From positions 1 through 24,957 of the forward strand of contig WLMP01000003.1 of assembly GCA_009700155.1 (NCBI GenBank): 24,957 bases of DNA, read 5' to 3'. Position 1 is the first letter of the stretch. Every line of letters begins with the position of its first letter. The translations under genes were made by a program, and so were the position numbers. The notes below the pieces were generated by a model, which was not told where the DNA came from, searched no databases, and worked only from the letters and a program-made list of their open reading frames with translations. This stretch comes from Actinomycetota bacterium. Its GTDB lineage: Bacteria > Actinomycetota > Actinomycetes > Nanopelagicales > Nanopelagicaceae. Of the stretch, positions 9,533 through 18,735 are shown in pieces.

Positions 9533-10093
9533 TTAGTTAGCTCGCCCTAGATATGCACCAGTTCGCGTATCAACAAGGATTTTCTCATCTTGCTTAATAA
9601 AGAGTGGTACTTGAACTGTAATACCAGTCTCAACTGTGGCAGGTTTTGTACCGCCAGAAGATCTATCTCCTTGCAAGCCTGGTTCTGTATATGTGACTAC
9701 TAGCTCAACCGAAGCCGGTAATTCAATAAATAATGGGTTACCTTCATGCATAGCCACAATTGCATCAGCATTCTCAAGCATGTAATCAACCGCATCGCCA
9801 ACAGTTTGCTTACTGATAGAGATTTGGTCGTAATTTGTTGAATCCATAAACATAAAATCTTCACCATCTCGATATAAAAATTGCATGTCTCTTTTCTCGA
9901 CAGAGGCAACTTCGACTTTAACGCCAGCATTAAAGGTTTTCTCGACAACTTTTCCGGAAAGCACCGAACGCATTTTTGTTCTTACGAAAGCTCCACCTTT
10001 TCCGGGTTTAACATGTTGAAACTCGATAACATTCCATAGTTGCCCATCAAGATTTAGGGTCATACCATTCTTAAGATCATTTGTCGTTGCCAT
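9533..10093 (-). CDS. efp: Translation elongation factor P
   Basis: EF-P enters the ribosomal E site and relieves stalling at polyproline. All three beta-barrel domains are present in 186 residues. The tip loop KPGKGGAF carries the active-site Lys at 32. Actinobacterial EF-Ps that I recall carry a palindromic PGKGP loop; here the last Pro is Gly. The C-terminal domain has [17 protein letters not shown] in the usual place. Two tandem ATGs occur; I chose the second (10093), which gives the family N-terminus [10 protein letters not shown], while the first (10096) would add one Met. The Shine-Dalgarno is a modest GGAA. A promoter candidate lies at 10135-10164, and nusB follows two bases after the stop. 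Confidence 0.96.
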   Translation of the reverse strand: MATTNDLKNGMTLNLDGQLWNVIEFQHVKPGKGGAFVRTKMRSVLSGKVVEKTFNAGVKVEVASVEKRDMQFLYRDGEDFMFMDSTNYDQISISKQTVGDAVDYMLENADAIVAMHEGNPLFIELPASVELVVTYTEPGLQGDRSSGGTKPATVETGITVQVPLFIKQDEKILVDTRTGAYLGRAN

Positions 10094-10134
10094 CATTTTC
10101 CATTCCGCTATATTTAAATCTTCACTTAAAGAAA

Positions 10135-10164
10135 ATTATGGAGCTAGTCTACCTTGCTATTTAA
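10135..10164 (-). promoter_or_regulatory. Candidate efp-nusB promoter
   Basis: Minus strand TTAAAT (10164-10159), an 18-base spacer, then CATAAT (10140-10135). This would start transcription about 35 bases before efp. The -35 overlaps the aroQ stop. The rest of the 63-base spacer (10094-10156) shows nothing else I recognise. Confidence 0.4.
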
Positions 10165-10588
10165 CTAGTTTTTGCATCGCTAGCAACGCAAGGGAGTAAC
10201 TATCTACGCCGAAGCCAGAAATAGTGCCTTGAACAACTCCACTCACAACCGATGTATGCCTAAATTCTTCACGTGATAACGGGTTAGATAGGTGAACCTC
10301 TATAACAGGTGCTTTTAACATACAGATTGCATCTCTAATGGCGTAAGAATAATGTGTGAAGGCGGCAGGATTAATAATTACTGGCTGCTTCTTATCGGCC
10401 GCCTCATGTATCCAAGATATCAATTCGCTTTCGCTGTCACTATGCTTAATCTCAATTTCCATTCCAATTTCACTAGCCTTTTTCGTAATCTCTTTAGTTA
10501 AATCGCTATAACTTAGGTCCCCGTAATGGTTTTTTTCACGCAAATCTAATCTTGATAAATTTGGACCATTTAGAATTAAAATTTTCAC
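10157..10588 (-). CDS. aroQ: 3-dehydroquinate dehydratase, type II
   Basis: Dehydrates 3-dehydroquinate to 3-dehydroshikimate in the shikimate pathway. The 143-residue length is typical of the dodecameric type II enzyme and rules out type I AroD. NGPNL (7-11) opens the protein. Arg17 and Tyr22 are the catalytic lid residues. INPAAFTHYS (72-81) and EVHLSN (97-102) bind substrate, with Arg106/Arg110 in REEFRH. The start is GTG, overlapping the aroB stop as GTGA. The aminopeptidase-P-type gene I recall between aroQ and efp in relatives is missing here. Confidence 0.95.
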   Translation of the reverse strand: MKILILNGPNLSRLDLREKNHYGDLSYSDLTKEITKKASEIGMEIEIKHSDSESELISWIHEAADKKQPVIINPAAFTHYSYAIRDAICMLKAPVIEVHLSNPLSREEFRHTSVVSGVVQGTISGFGVDSYSLALLAMQKLVK

Positions 10589-11610
10589 TTCGTAATTCTC
10601 TCATATACTCTTGCAAGAGTGTTGGATGGCACATCCTCAAGCCATACAGGTTTACCTATCTTGCTAATTCCTATGAATCTAACCTTTCCCTGCTTTACTT
10701 TCTTATCTTTTAGGAGAAGTGCTGAAAGTGATTTCCATCTTGATTTTGGATAAGAAATTGGAAGTTTAAAGTTGCTTGAAAGCACTCGATGAAGATCAAC
10801 TACCTCTTTTGAAAGGCCAACTAGCTCATTGCTAAGTTCAGCAGCAAAGACCATACCAATTGATACTGCCTCACCATGTCTTAGTCTAAATTTACTATCT
10901 TTCTCGATGGCATGACCGAGTGTGTGTCCGTAATTTAAAATTTCCCTCAACTTACTTTCCTTAAAGTCCTTGGCTACCACTTTAGCTTTAACTTTTACTG
11001 CACGATAAATAAGTTGATCAAAATCAATAACATCATCTTGAACTAAATTAAGTATTTTATAGTCAGATATAAATCCACACTTAATCACTTCGGCCATACC
11101 TGCAGACAGATCACGAGCTGGTAGTTTTGTTAGATAACTCGTGTCAATTAAAACACTTTTTGGGGAGTAGAAAGAGCCGATTAGATTCTTGCCACTCTGG
11201 GAATTTAAACCTGTCTTGCCACCAATAGATGCATCAACCATTCCTGCTAGTGAGGTCGGCATTGCATACCAATCAATTCCCCTTAGCCATGTTGCAGCTG
11301 CAAATCCTGATAAGTCTGTTGTTGCTCCCCCACCAAATCCAATAATTGCATCTGAGCGCTCTATGCCAACTGCAGCGCACTTACGCCAAACACTCTCCAA
11401 TACCTTAATACTTTTCTGGTTCTCTCCTGCAGGTGTTGAAATTATTGATAAATTCTTCGACTCTTTAAGCTTGAACAACTTAATTAATGCAGTAGGTGCA
11501 ACTAGAAGAACTTTTCGGTGCTCAGCTGATATAGATTTTATTTCATCAGGGCCATTTGCACCCACAACGACGCTATAGTTCCTTTCGGCTACTACATCGA
11601 TGATCTTCAT
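10585..11610 (-). CDS. aroB: 3-dehydroquinate synthase
   Basis: Converts DAHP to 3-dehydroquinate using NAD+ and a divalent metal, the second step of the shikimate pathway. It has 341 residues, slightly shorter than the usual ~360. The NAD site is GFGGGATTDLSGFAA (91-105). PTSLAGMVDASIGGKTG (118-134) and GKNLIGSFYSP (140-150) form the substrate pocket. Metal ligands are expected among Glu174 (GMAEVIKCG), His229/His233 (NYGHTLGHA) and His245 (RHGEAV). The ATG overlaps the aroK stop as ATGA and the end overlaps aroQ by four bases, so the three genes form one coupled unit. Confidence 0.97.
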   Translation of the reverse strand: MKIIDVVAERNYSVVVGANGPDEIKSISAEHRKVLLVAPTALIKLFKLKESKNLSIISTPAGENQKSIKVLESVWRKCAAVGIERSDAIIGFGGGATTDLSGFAAATWLRGIDWYAMPTSLAGMVDASIGGKTGLNSQSGKNLIGSFYSPKSVLIDTSYLTKLPARDLSAGMAEVIKCGFISDYKILNLVQDDVIDFDQLIYRAVKVKAKVVAKDFKESKLREILNYGHTLGHAIEKDSKFRLRHGEAVSIGMVFAAELSNELVGLSKEVVDLHRVLSSNFKLPISYPKSRWKSLSALLLKDKKVKQGKVRFIGISKIGKPVWLEDVPSNTLARVYERITK

Positions 11611-12122
11611 AACTTACTCACAATTTTATCTGTAATAGTTTTTGCTACTTCAGCTGGTTTACTATTATCTGAAGAAACAGTGATAGTAGCTAGTTTTTCA
11701 TAAATAGGCCTGCGCTCACTCATTAAGTGCAACCACTGTTGTCTAGGATTAATCATAAGTAGCGGCCTATCTTTATTGAAGCCAATTCGATTTGCTGCTT
11801 GCGAGATTGATACATCAATGAAAATAACTGGGTACTCTGAATTAAGTAAAACTTTTTGTATTTCAGGATTAATTGGAGCCCCTCCTCCCAATGCAACTAC
11901 ACCTTCAAACTCAGCAAGAATTCTAGTTACCGTCTCAACTTCAGTCTTGCGAAATACTGCCTCTCCCTGATCAACAAATATTTCAGATATCGTCTTTCCA
12001 GAGATTCGTTCTATTTCGGCATCACTATCTATAAAAGCTAATTCAAGCTCTTTTGATAGCGCTTTACCAATGCTTGTTTTACCAGCTCCTGGCGGTCCGA
12101 TAAGTACAATTTTCTTAGTCAT
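11607..12122 (-). CDS. aroK: Shikimate kinase
   Basis: Phosphorylates shikimate at O3 with ATP. The 171-residue P-loop kinase has Walker A GPPGAGKTS (9-17), the substrate-binding DSD (32-34), FRKTE (57-61), GGGAP (79-83), the lid RPLL, and adenine-contacting RRPIYEKLA near the end. The ATG shares one base with the aroC stop (TAATG), and the end overlaps aroB by four. Nothing unusual. Confidence 0.96.
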   Translation of the reverse strand: MTKKIVLIGPPGAGKTSIGKALSKELELAFIDSDAEIERISGKTISEIFVDQGEAVFRKTEVETVTRILAEFEGVVALGGGAPINPEIQKVLLNSEYPVIFIDVSISQAANRIGFNKDRPLLMINPRQQWLHLMSERRPIYEKLATITVSSDNSKPAEVAKTITDKIVSKL

Positions 12123-13306
12123 TACTTTATTTCTAATGTTTTAATATAATTTTCGAAATTACGCTTAGTTTCTTGAACGCTGTCGCCACCAAACTTTTCT
12201 AGTACAGAATCTGCAAGAACAAGTGCTGCCATAGCTTCAGCAACAATACCTGCTGCTGGAACTGCACAAACATCAGATCTCTGATTTATTGCTTTGGCAG
12301 GTTCGCCAGTTGCTACATCAATAGTGTCTAACGCTTTAGGCACAGTAGATATTGGTTTCATCGCAACTTTAATGCGCAGAATTTCACCATTACTCATGCC
12401 ACCTTCAGTACCGCCAGCACGGTCGGTTCTTCTAACAATTGCACCTAAGCTATTTTTCTCAATTTCATCATGAGCAACAGATCCTCTTCGCCTTGCAGTT
12501 TCAAACCCGTCGCCAATCTCTACTCCTTTAATCGCCTGAATGCCCATCATCGCACCAGCCAATCTGGCATCTAAGCGCTTATCCCAATGAGTGTGTGACC
12601 CAAGCCCGGGCGGTAAGTTGTAAGCAAGAACTTCAACAACGCCACCTAAAGTATCGCCATCTCTATGAGCTGCTTCAATTTCTTTAACGATTGCCTGACT
12701 TGTATTTGCGTCATAACATCTAACCGGATCTTCATCAATAGTCGAACGATCACTTGCTTTTGGTAGCTCGTAATTCTCTGGTACTGAAACTTTTCCAATA
12801 GAAACAACGTGGCTAAGAATTTCTATACCAACGCTTTGTCGTAAAAATGCCCGAGCCACTGCGCCGAGTGCAACTCTTGCTGCTGTTTCACGCGCACTTG
12901 CTCGCTCTAATATCGGCCGAGCATCAGAAAAATTAAATTTCTGCATCCCTACTAAATCTGCATGTCCAGGTCTTGGTCTAGTCAGGGGGGCATTTCTTGC
13001 TAAATCTTTAATCTCATCCTCTGGTACTGGGTCAGCGCTCATAACCTTTTCCCATTTAGGCCACTCTGAATTTGCAACTTGAATTGCAATTGGTCCGCCT
13101 TGAGTAGCGCCAAGTCTTACTCCACCAGTAATAGTTATTTTGTCAGCTTCGAAATTTTGTCTAGCACCTCTACCAAAACCTAACCGGCGTCTTTCTAAAT
13201 CTTTATCTATATCTTTACTAGTTATCAATACATGTGCAGGTATGCCTTCAATGATTGCCGACAAGGCAGGCCCATGAGATTCACCAGCTGTGAGCCATCG
13301 AAGCAT
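12122..13306 (-). CDS. aroC: Chorismate synthase
   Basis: Makes chorismate from EPSP using reduced FMN; it needs a flavin reductase from elsewhere unless bifunctional. The 394-residue chain carries the signatures GESHGPAL (8-15), [11 protein letters not shown] (40-50), [50 protein letters not shown] and [11 protein letters not shown]. The ATG is set by the strongest Shine-Dalgarno in the window, GGAGG (13315-13311), four bases upstream. The gene is not overlapped by its upstream neighbour, and it starts the overlapped aroC-aroK-aroB-aroQ run. aroA (EPSP synthase) is not in the window. Confidence 0.98.
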   Translation of the reverse strand: MLRWLTAGESHGPALSAIIEGIPAHVLITSKDIDKDLERRRLGFGRGARQNFEADKITITGGVRLGATQGGPIAIQVANSEWPKWEKVMSADPVPEDEIKDLARNAPLTRPRPGHADLVGMQKFNFSDARPILERASARETAARVALGAVARAFLRQSVGIEILSHVVSIGKVSVPENYELPKASDRSTIDEDPVRCYDANTSQAIVKEIEAAHRDGDTLGGVVEVLAYNLPPGLGSHTHWDKRLDARLAGAMMGIQAIKGVEIGDGFETARRRGSVAHDEIEKNSLGAIVRRTDRAGGTEGGMSNGEILRIKVAMKPISTVPKALDTIDVATGEPAKAINQRSDVCAVPAAGIVAEAMAALVLADSVLEKFGGDSVQETKRNFENYIKTLEIK

Positions 13307-13310
13307 TTAT

Positions 13311-13315
13311 CCTCC
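13311..13315 (-). promoter_or_regulatory. Strong aroC Shine-Dalgarno
   Basis: GGAGG on the minus strand, four bases before the aroC ATG. It stands out because most genes here have weak sites or depend on overlap with the upstream gene. Confidence 0.8.
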
Positions 13316-13357
13316 ATAAGTACTAGAGGAGTATTCTCTCAGATCAGCTACTTATCT

Positions 13358-13382
13358 TGAGCATAATTAATGGCGATGCTCA
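13358..13382 (-). other. 7-bp inverted repeat between the prepilin peptidase gene and aroC
   Basis: TGAGCAT and ATGCTCA pair perfectly across an 11-base AT-rich loop. The arm at 13376-13382 contains the TGA of the prepilin peptidase gene. No U-run follows on either strand, so it does not look like a standard intrinsic terminator. It could be a processing hairpin, an operator, or chance. The rest of the 73-base spacer holds the aroC Shine-Dalgarno and no promoter I can defend. Confidence 0.35.
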
Positions 13383-13757
13383 CAAAATTTTCACCATATA
13401 TGTTCCAAAAATCATGAACGGAGCGAATGGTATGGCTTGCGGCCTACGAGTAAGTGCGAATAAACCTCCCGCAATCCAAGCAATTGAGATGCTATTTAGT
13501 ATCTCAGATAAGGAACCAAGAGGTGTAGCACAAAAAAATGATAATTTAACGTCTCCAGCCCCAATTTTTCCTTTTGCAAGTAAATTCAATAGTAAGTAAA
13601 TAGAGATTGCAGATAACGCAATAAGAAAATTACCTAAATACACAAGACTCTGAATCAATAGCAATAACACCAAATCAATGTTTCTTATTAGGTGAAATCT
13701 GCAGTCATAGTAGGCTATCCAAAGAAAATAAATTAATACTAATAAATCTATCCACAT
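13380..13757 (-). CDS. Prepilin peptidase, A24 family (minimal catalytic form)
   Basis: A membrane aspartyl protease that would cleave, and in some family members methylate, type IV or Tad pilin precursors. It has only 125 residues, so it is the catalytic core without the N-terminal cytosolic methylase loop, like TadV/CpaA. The first catalytic Asp is Asp18 in YYDCRFHLIRN; the second is Asp69 in GAGDVKL. IPFAPFMIFG near the C-terminus is also family-like. About five hydrophobic segments are visible. No pilin or pilus assembly gene is in the window. As I recall, Mycobacterium has a prepilin peptidase gene next to aroE as well, so the location is ancestral. Its start has no clear Shine-Dalgarno, and 45 bases separate it from aroE. 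Confidence 0.82.
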   Translation of the reverse strand: MWIDLLVLIYFLWIAYYDCRFHLIRNIDLVLLLLIQSLVYLGNFLIALSAISIYLLLNLLAKGKIGAGDVKLSFFCATPLGSLSEILNSISIAWIAGGLFALTRRPQAIPFAPFMIFGTYMVKIL

Positions 13758-13802
13758 GGGCTAAGCGTATGTAAATAATATGCAATAAAATTGAGTTGTG
13801 GA

Positions 13803-14600
13803 TTACTTCCTTATTGCTTCATGGCCTACTTTTAGAAGAGCTTGGCGCATTTCATTAAAATCAAAATCCTTTTGCGAAAAATACTTAATTTGAAATAGCG
13901 CCTGTTCGACCAACAAAGATAGACCACCGATTACAGTTTTGCCTAAGTTTTGATATCTTTTCGCTAATTCAGTCGGCCATGGATGGTATATAACTTCAAA
14001 AAAATCAGCCTTAGTAGAAATAATCGAAAGTCCATCTGTTGCGCCAGCAGGTGTAGTTGAAATGATCAAATCTCTATCTTGAATCTCTTCAAATTTAAGC
14101 CAATCCAAAAAACTTATCTCAAGATCTTCGGCAGCAGAATGTAATTGATCATGCCTGTTCATTGATCTAGTTAATACGGTCACTTCTGAACCTGTTCCCT
14201 TTAGTGCCCCAATAGCTGCTCTAGCGGTGCCACCGGCACCAAGGATGGCAATTTTTTTCCCAAAGTAAGGTGTTAGCAAACTCTTAAAGGCCATCAAATC
14301 TGTTGATAAGCCAATACTTCCTGTCGATTCAAAAATAACAGTGTTAATTGAAGATATCTGCTTTGCAACAGGATCAACTCTGTCGACAAAACCAATAGAT
14401 ATTTCTTTTAGTGGCATCGTCAAAGCTAATCCTCTATATCCAGCCTCTTTAGCTTTAAAATAAAACTCGCCAAAATTAAGGTCTGTTACTTCTTCGGTTG
14501 TAAAACTTGCTGGTACTCCAAGTAACTCATAGGCAGTAGTGTGCAAAAGCGGAGATAGTGAATGGGTTATTGGACTTCCAGCAACAGCGAGCTTAATCAT
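13803..14600 (-). CDS. aroE: Shikimate dehydrogenase
   Basis: Reduces 3-dehydroshikimate to shikimate with NADPH. The 265-residue protein has the substrate motif GSPITHSLSPLLH (8-20), catalytic Lys65 in LTMPLKE, Asn86 in SINT and Asp101 in GLSTD; most members have N in place of that Ser. The nucleotide-binding site is ILGAGGTARAA (119-129). STTPAGATD and GLSLLVEQALFQ close the protein and resemble actinobacterial AroE. The ATG overlaps the mltG stop as ATGA. Sequence is divergent outside the motifs, but the three catalytic positions match the E. coli numbering closely. Confidence 0.92.
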   Translation of the reverse strand: MIKLAVAGSPITHSLSPLLHTTAYELLGVPASFTTEEVTDLNFGEFYFKAKEAGYRGLALTMPLKEISIGFVDRVDPVAKQISSINTVIFESTGSIGLSTDLMAFKSLLTPYFGKKIAILGAGGTARAAIGALKGTGSEVTVLTRSMNRHDQLHSAAEDLEISFLDWLKFEEIQDRDLIISTTPAGATDGLSIISTKADFFEVIYHPWPTELAKRYQNLGKTVIGGLSLLVEQALFQIKYFSQKDFDFNEMRQALLKVGHEAIRK

Positions 14601-15592
14601 TCAAAGAGCCCAGCCTTTTCATTTTTCCTAAACTCATTAGCCCAACCAATAAACTCCTCATATGATCTAGTAAATCTTGTATCTCCTGGTTTTACTGTCA
14701 CATAATAAAGCCAATTTCCCGCCACAGGATTTACAGTAGCAGCCATTGCTTCTTCACCTGGATTACTGATTGGCGTTGGTGGTAATCCACGATACTTATA
14801 TGTATTGAACTTTGAATTTATCTCAAGTCTCTTATAAGGAAGTCTGATGTTACCTCTTAAATTAAGCGCATAATCTATTGTTGCATTAATTTGAAGCGGC
14901 ATTCCAATCTCTAGTCGGTTAAATATAACTCTTGAAACTTTTGCAAAGTCTTCTGGATCACCTTCAGATTGCACCATAGAAGCAATTATCAAAAGCTGAT
15001 AGGGAGAATATCCAGTAATTCCTTGATCCAACTTACTTTTCTTCGCTGCAAAGTTAAATCTTTCAATCATTTTAGAAATTGCCTGATCAGCTGTTGTACC
15101 TGGTTCAAATGAGTACTGGGCCGGAAAAAGAAAACCCTCTAACTCTTTAGTGCCATAAGATTTACTTGGAAAAACAGTTCCTGATGGTTTTCCTATAACT
15201 GAATCTGATTTGCTTAGTAATTCAAGAATTTCTACCTTACGTAAGCCTTCGGAAAATCCAAAAATTCCAATTATCCTCTTAGCATCTAGCAGTTGCTCTA
15301 GCGCAGATATTGAAGAGATTCTTGTATCAATTTCATGGACTCCAGGGGCAATTGATTTGGCTCTGCTGTCATTAAGTGCAATCCTATAGAAGACCTTCGA
15401 CGCTTTTATAACCCCAGATTCTGTTAGTTTATTTGCTATATCAAATCCTGTATCACCTGATTCGATAATGATTTGTATTTTCTCATTTGAGGAAGAGGCT
15501 CGATAATCGTTGAGTAAAAAAGCATTATGGAAGGAGATTGCTACTAAAGTCGAAGCTAACACACTAATGACTAAACCAAGAATTTTTCTCAA
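14597..15592 (-). CDS. mltG: Endolytic murein transglycosylase MltG (YceG family)
   Basis: A membrane-anchored lytic transglycosylase thought to cut nascent glycan strands and set their length. It has 331 residues. One N-terminal transmembrane helix (about 4-27) is followed by an extracytoplasmic LysM-like part (about 38-75) and the YceG catalytic domain. LEGFLFPAQYSF (151-162) and IASMVQSEGDPEDF (203-216) are family motifs; Glu210 is the likely catalytic acid. RVIFNRLEIGMPLQ follows. The start is TTG, sharing four bases with the ruvX stop (TTGA); no ATG or GTG is available near the membrane anchor, so TTG is the best choice. Confidence 0.93.
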   Translation of the reverse strand: MRKILGLVISVLASTLVAISFHNAFLLNDYRASSSNEKIQIIIESGDTGFDIANKLTESGVIKASKVFYRIALNDSRAKSIAPGVHEIDTRISSISALEQLLDAKRIIGIFGFSEGLRKVEILELLSKSDSVIGKPSGTVFPSKSYGTKELEGFLFPAQYSFEPGTTADQAISKMIERFNFAAKKSKLDQGITGYSPYQLLIIASMVQSEGDPEDFAKVSRVIFNRLEIGMPLQINATIDYALNLRGNIRLPYKRLEINSKFNTYKYRGLPPTPISNPGEEAMAATVNPVAGNWLYYVTVKPGDTRFTRSYEEFIGWANEFRKNEKAGLFE

Positions 15593-16041
15593 ATCAGATC
15601 CCCAATTGTGCGATTTGATTTCTCATTAGCTAATGCACTTTCCAAAATACCGATAGCTGCAATCTGATCAATGATAGCTTTACCTTCACGCTCTGATATT
15701 CCAATTTCTCGTAGCTTACTGTTTGAATTAACAGTAGATAATCTCTCATCGACTAAATATATTGGGCGGTCATAAAAAGTCTTGATTAATTGAGCAAAGC
15801 TAATTGCAGATTTAGATTTTTCACTTAAATCCCCAGATAGATGCTTTGGATTACCAACAACAATATATATTGGATCATACGAAGTTATTATCTCTTTAAG
15901 TTTAATCTCAATCTTCTCGTCATTTAAAATTGTTGAATGCGGCGAAACCAGAATAGATTCAGTATCGCTAGTTGCAACTCCGATTCGCTTATCTCCATAA
16001 TCAAAGCCAACTCTTGTACCAAGCTTTATTGGCTTATCCAT
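15589..16041 (-). CDS. ruvX: RuvX/YqgF family RNase H-like nuclease
   Basis: A small RNase H-fold protein implicated in pre-16S rRNA 5' end maturation and, in mycobacteria, Holliday junction resolution. Its 150 residues show GFDYGDKRIGVA (13-24), with the first catalytic Asp14, then VVGNPKHLSG, VDERLST (97-103) and the closing Asp in IDQIAAIGIL. The ATG lies nine bases after the alaS stop, and the end overlaps mltG. The alaS-ruvX-mltG-aroE order is the standard actinobacterial arrangement. Confidence 0.94.
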   Translation of the reverse strand: MDKPIKLGTRVGFDYGDKRIGVATSDTESILVSPHSTILNDEKIEIKLKEIITSYDPIYIVVGNPKHLSGDLSEKSKSAISFAQLIKTFYDRPIYLVDERLSTVNSNSKLREIGISEREGKAIIDQIAAIGILESALANEKSNRTIGDLI

Positions 16042-16050
16042 TAAGCACGC

Positions 16051-18732
16051 CTAGTTAATCTTTTCCATTATTGCTTTAGATATTTCTGAGAATGCCTTAG
16101 GTATTGAATTGCTATCTATGCCACCACCTTGTGCGAAATCATCTTTACCGCCACCGCCACCGCCCAGTACGGTAGATCCAATCTTAATTAACTCACCAGC
16201 CTTTATCCCTAGTTTTATTGCATTAGCAGAAACAGCTGCAACTAGTAATGGTTTTCCAGAGTTTAAAGTTGCAATAACAATAATTGAAGATTCAACCTTA
16301 GACTTTAAGTTAACAGCTATTGCCCTTAAGTCATCAACAGAAATTTCATCATCTAGTTTGTCTATTACTAAAGTAAAATCCTTAACTTTCTGCGCTTTTT
16401 TGACCAGATCCATAACTGAGTCCATTGCTTTAGCTGATCGAACCGAGGCGATTTCTTTCTCCATGACTTTAACTTTGTCTAATAAATCAGAGATTCTTTG
16501 TGGAAGTTCTTCTACCTTGCTTCCCTTTAGAATTTCAGTTAGTGAATTAAGTAATAGGTGTTCCTTTGCTAAATACTTATAAGCATCATGTCCTACAAGT
16601 GCTTCGACTCGTCGTACACCAGCACCGATTGAAGACTCAGATAGAAGTTTTACTAAACCCAATTCTCCAGAGCGACTTACATGGGTTCCACCACATAGTT
16701 CTTTAGCCCAATCTCCAACACTTACTACACGAACCTGGTCGCCGTATTTCTCACCAAATAGCGCCATTGCACCGATTGCCTTGGCTTCCTTTTGCGACAT
16801 TACCTCTGCATGTACTTGTAAATCAGAAATCAATAGATCATTAACACGACTTTCAACATCGTCTAATACTGAAATTGGAACTGCGCTGGTGGAAGGGAAA
16901 TCAAATCTAAATCGACCTGGAGCATTCTCCGATCCTGCTTGAGTGGCTGTTTCACCCAGTGCTTCACGAAAAGCTTTATGAACCATATGTGTTGCTGTGT
17001 GAGCTCGAGAAATTGCAAGTCTTCTTTGCAAATCAATCTCTGCTACTGCTTGGTCAGAACTTTTCACTACACCAGATTTAACAACTCCCCTATGAACTAT
17101 TAGACCTGGCAGTGGTGACTGCACATCACTGATTTCAATAACAGCACCACTTGCTAATCTAATTTGTCCGCCATCTGCAAGTTGACCTCCACCTTCAGCA
17201 TAAAATGGTGTCCGGTCTAAAACTAATTCAATCTCAGAGCCAGTGTTTGCTTCGGCAACTGATTTTCCGTTTACGAGTACTCCAGTTAGTTTTGCCTCAC
17301 TAGTGGTTTGGTCATACCCAATAAATTTAGAAGCTCCGGATTTATCAACAATTGCACGGTATTCGGAAAGATCGGTGTGACCACTTTTCTTTGATTTAGC
17401 ATCTGCTTTAGCGCGATCGCGTTGTTGATTCATGAGTTTTCTAAAACCTATTTCATCGACCTCTAAACCTTTTTCTCGGGCCATCTCAAGTGTGAGATCA
17501 AATGGAAATCCATAAGTATCATGTAATTTAAATGCCGTATCTGCTGAAAGCGACTTTTGCTTTGCACCTTTTAATTCATCTGCAGCTAGATCAAAAATAC
17601 TTGTTCCACTCTTAAGTGTCTGAACAAAGCTTTCTTCCTCAGCCAGTGCCACTGCAAGAATACGTTCAGATCCACTTACTAACTCTGGATACTGCGGCCC
17701 CATAGCATCGATAGAGCTTTTCATAAGCTCACCAATTACAAGATCTTGAGAACCAAGAATTCTCATATTTCTTATGGCTCTTCTCATCATTCTTCTGAGA
17801 ACATAACCACGACCTTCATTTCCTGGCGTTACTCCATCTCCAATTAGCATCATTGCAGTTCTTGCATGATCAGCTACAACACGTAGTGAAATATCTGCTT
17901 GCTCGTTAGCACCATACTTAACTTTGGTTAACACTGATGCCTTATCTAAAATCATTTTAGTTGTATCAATTTCGTAGATATTTTCAACGCCTTGAAGAAG
18001 CGCTGCAGTTCTTTCTAGGCCAAGCCCAGTATCTATATTCTTTGCAGGAAGCTCACCAATAATAGGAAATGAATTCTTATCTCCACCTTCGCCACGAATA
18101 TTCTGCATAAAGACTAAATTCCAAATTTCTAAGTAGCGATCTTCATCTGCGATTGGACCACCCTCTTTACCGTAAGCACTTCCTCTATCAAAATAGATTT
18201 CAGAACATGGACCACACGGTCCTGGTACACCCATTGACCAAAAATTATCTGCCATTCCCCTGCGTTGAATCCTACTTTTAGGAACGCCAACTTGTTTTTC
18301 CCAAATCTGAGCTGCTTCATCATCATCTTGGTAAACCGTGACCCATAATTTATCCTCTGAAAATCCATACCCACCATCTGAAACTGATTTAGTTAAAAGT
18401 TCCCATGCCAAAGAGATTGCACCTTCTTTAAAGTAATCTCCAAAAGAAAAATTCCCACACATCTGGAAAAATGACGCGTGCCGAGTTGTTTTACCAACCT
18501 CATCAATATCTAAAGTTCTAACGCATTTTTGTACGGAGGTAGCTCGCTTATAAGGCGGCTTTACCTCCCCTAAGAAAAATGGCTTAAAGGGAACCATACC
18601 TGCATTTACCAATAAAAGATTTGGGTCATCAGCTATTAGTGAAGCTGAGGGAACTACAGTGTGGGTTAACTTTAAAGAGTTGCTGGATTCAAAAAACTTT
18701 AGCCAACGAGAGCGAATATCCGCGGAGTTCAA
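16051..18732 (-). CDS. alaS: Alanyl-tRNA synthetase
   Basis: Charges tRNA-Ala and edits mischarged Ser/Gly. It has 893 residues, slightly longer than the ~876 of E. coli. The class II catalytic core runs from about 5 to 260, with [19 protein letters not shown] (84-102) as motif 2 and DTGLGLER (234-241) as motif 3. The editing domain has the zinc site HTATH (578-582) with Cys680 and His684 in CGGTH. The C-terminal DHHA1 domain ends in a glycine run followed by KDDFAQGGG. The start is TTG: AAGGAG lies exactly six bases upstream (18744-18739), and the frame is closed by the upstream gene's own TAG two codons earlier. That TAG is in the same reading frame. Confidence 0.97.
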   Translation of the reverse strand: MNSADIRSRWLKFFESSNSLKLTHTVVPSASLIADDPNLLLVNAGMVPFKPFFLGEVKPPYKRATSVQKCVRTLDIDEVGKTTRHASFFQMCGNFSFGDYFKEGAISLAWELLTKSVSDGGYGFSEDKLWVTVYQDDDEAAQIWEKQVGVPKSRIQRRGMADNFWSMGVPGPCGPCSEIYFDRGSAYGKEGGPIADEDRYLEIWNLVFMQNIRGEGGDKNSFPIIGELPAKNIDTGLGLERTAALLQGVENIYEIDTTKMILDKASVLTKVKYGANEQADISLRVVADHARTAMMLIGDGVTPGNEGRGYVLRRMMRRAIRNMRILGSQDLVIGELMKSSIDAMGPQYPELVSGSERILAVALAEEESFVQTLKSGTSIFDLAADELKGAKQKSLSADTAFKLHDTYGFPFDLTLEMAREKGLEVDEIGFRKLMNQQRDRAKADAKSKKSGHTDLSEYRAIVDKSGASKFIGYDQTTSEAKLTGVLVNGKSVAEANTGSEIELVLDRTPFYAEGGGQLADGGQIRLASGAVIEISDVQSPLPGLIVHRGVVKSGVVKSSDQAVAEIDLQRRLAISRAHTATHMVHKAFREALGETATQAGSENAPGRFRFDFPSTSAVPISVLDDVESRVNDLLISDLQVHAEVMSQKEAKAIGAMALFGEKYGDQVRVVSVGDWAKELCGGTHVSRSGELGLVKLLSESSIGAGVRRVEALVGHDAYKYLAKEHLLLNSLTEILKGSKVEELPQRISDLLDKVKVMEKEIASVRSAKAMDSVMDLVKKAQKVKDFTLVIDKLDDEISVDDLRAIAVNLKSKVESSIIVIATLNSGKPLLVAAVSANAIKLGIKAGELIKIGSTVLGGGGGGKDDFAQGGGIDSNSIPKAFSEISKAIMEKIN

Positions 18733-18735
18733 TTG

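Noticed and set aside
16130..16180. Glycine-codon run in alaS read as a simple-sequence repeat or slippage site
   Set aside because: The glycine-rich loop before KDDFAQGGG is a conserved feature of AlaRS, and the frame is intact.
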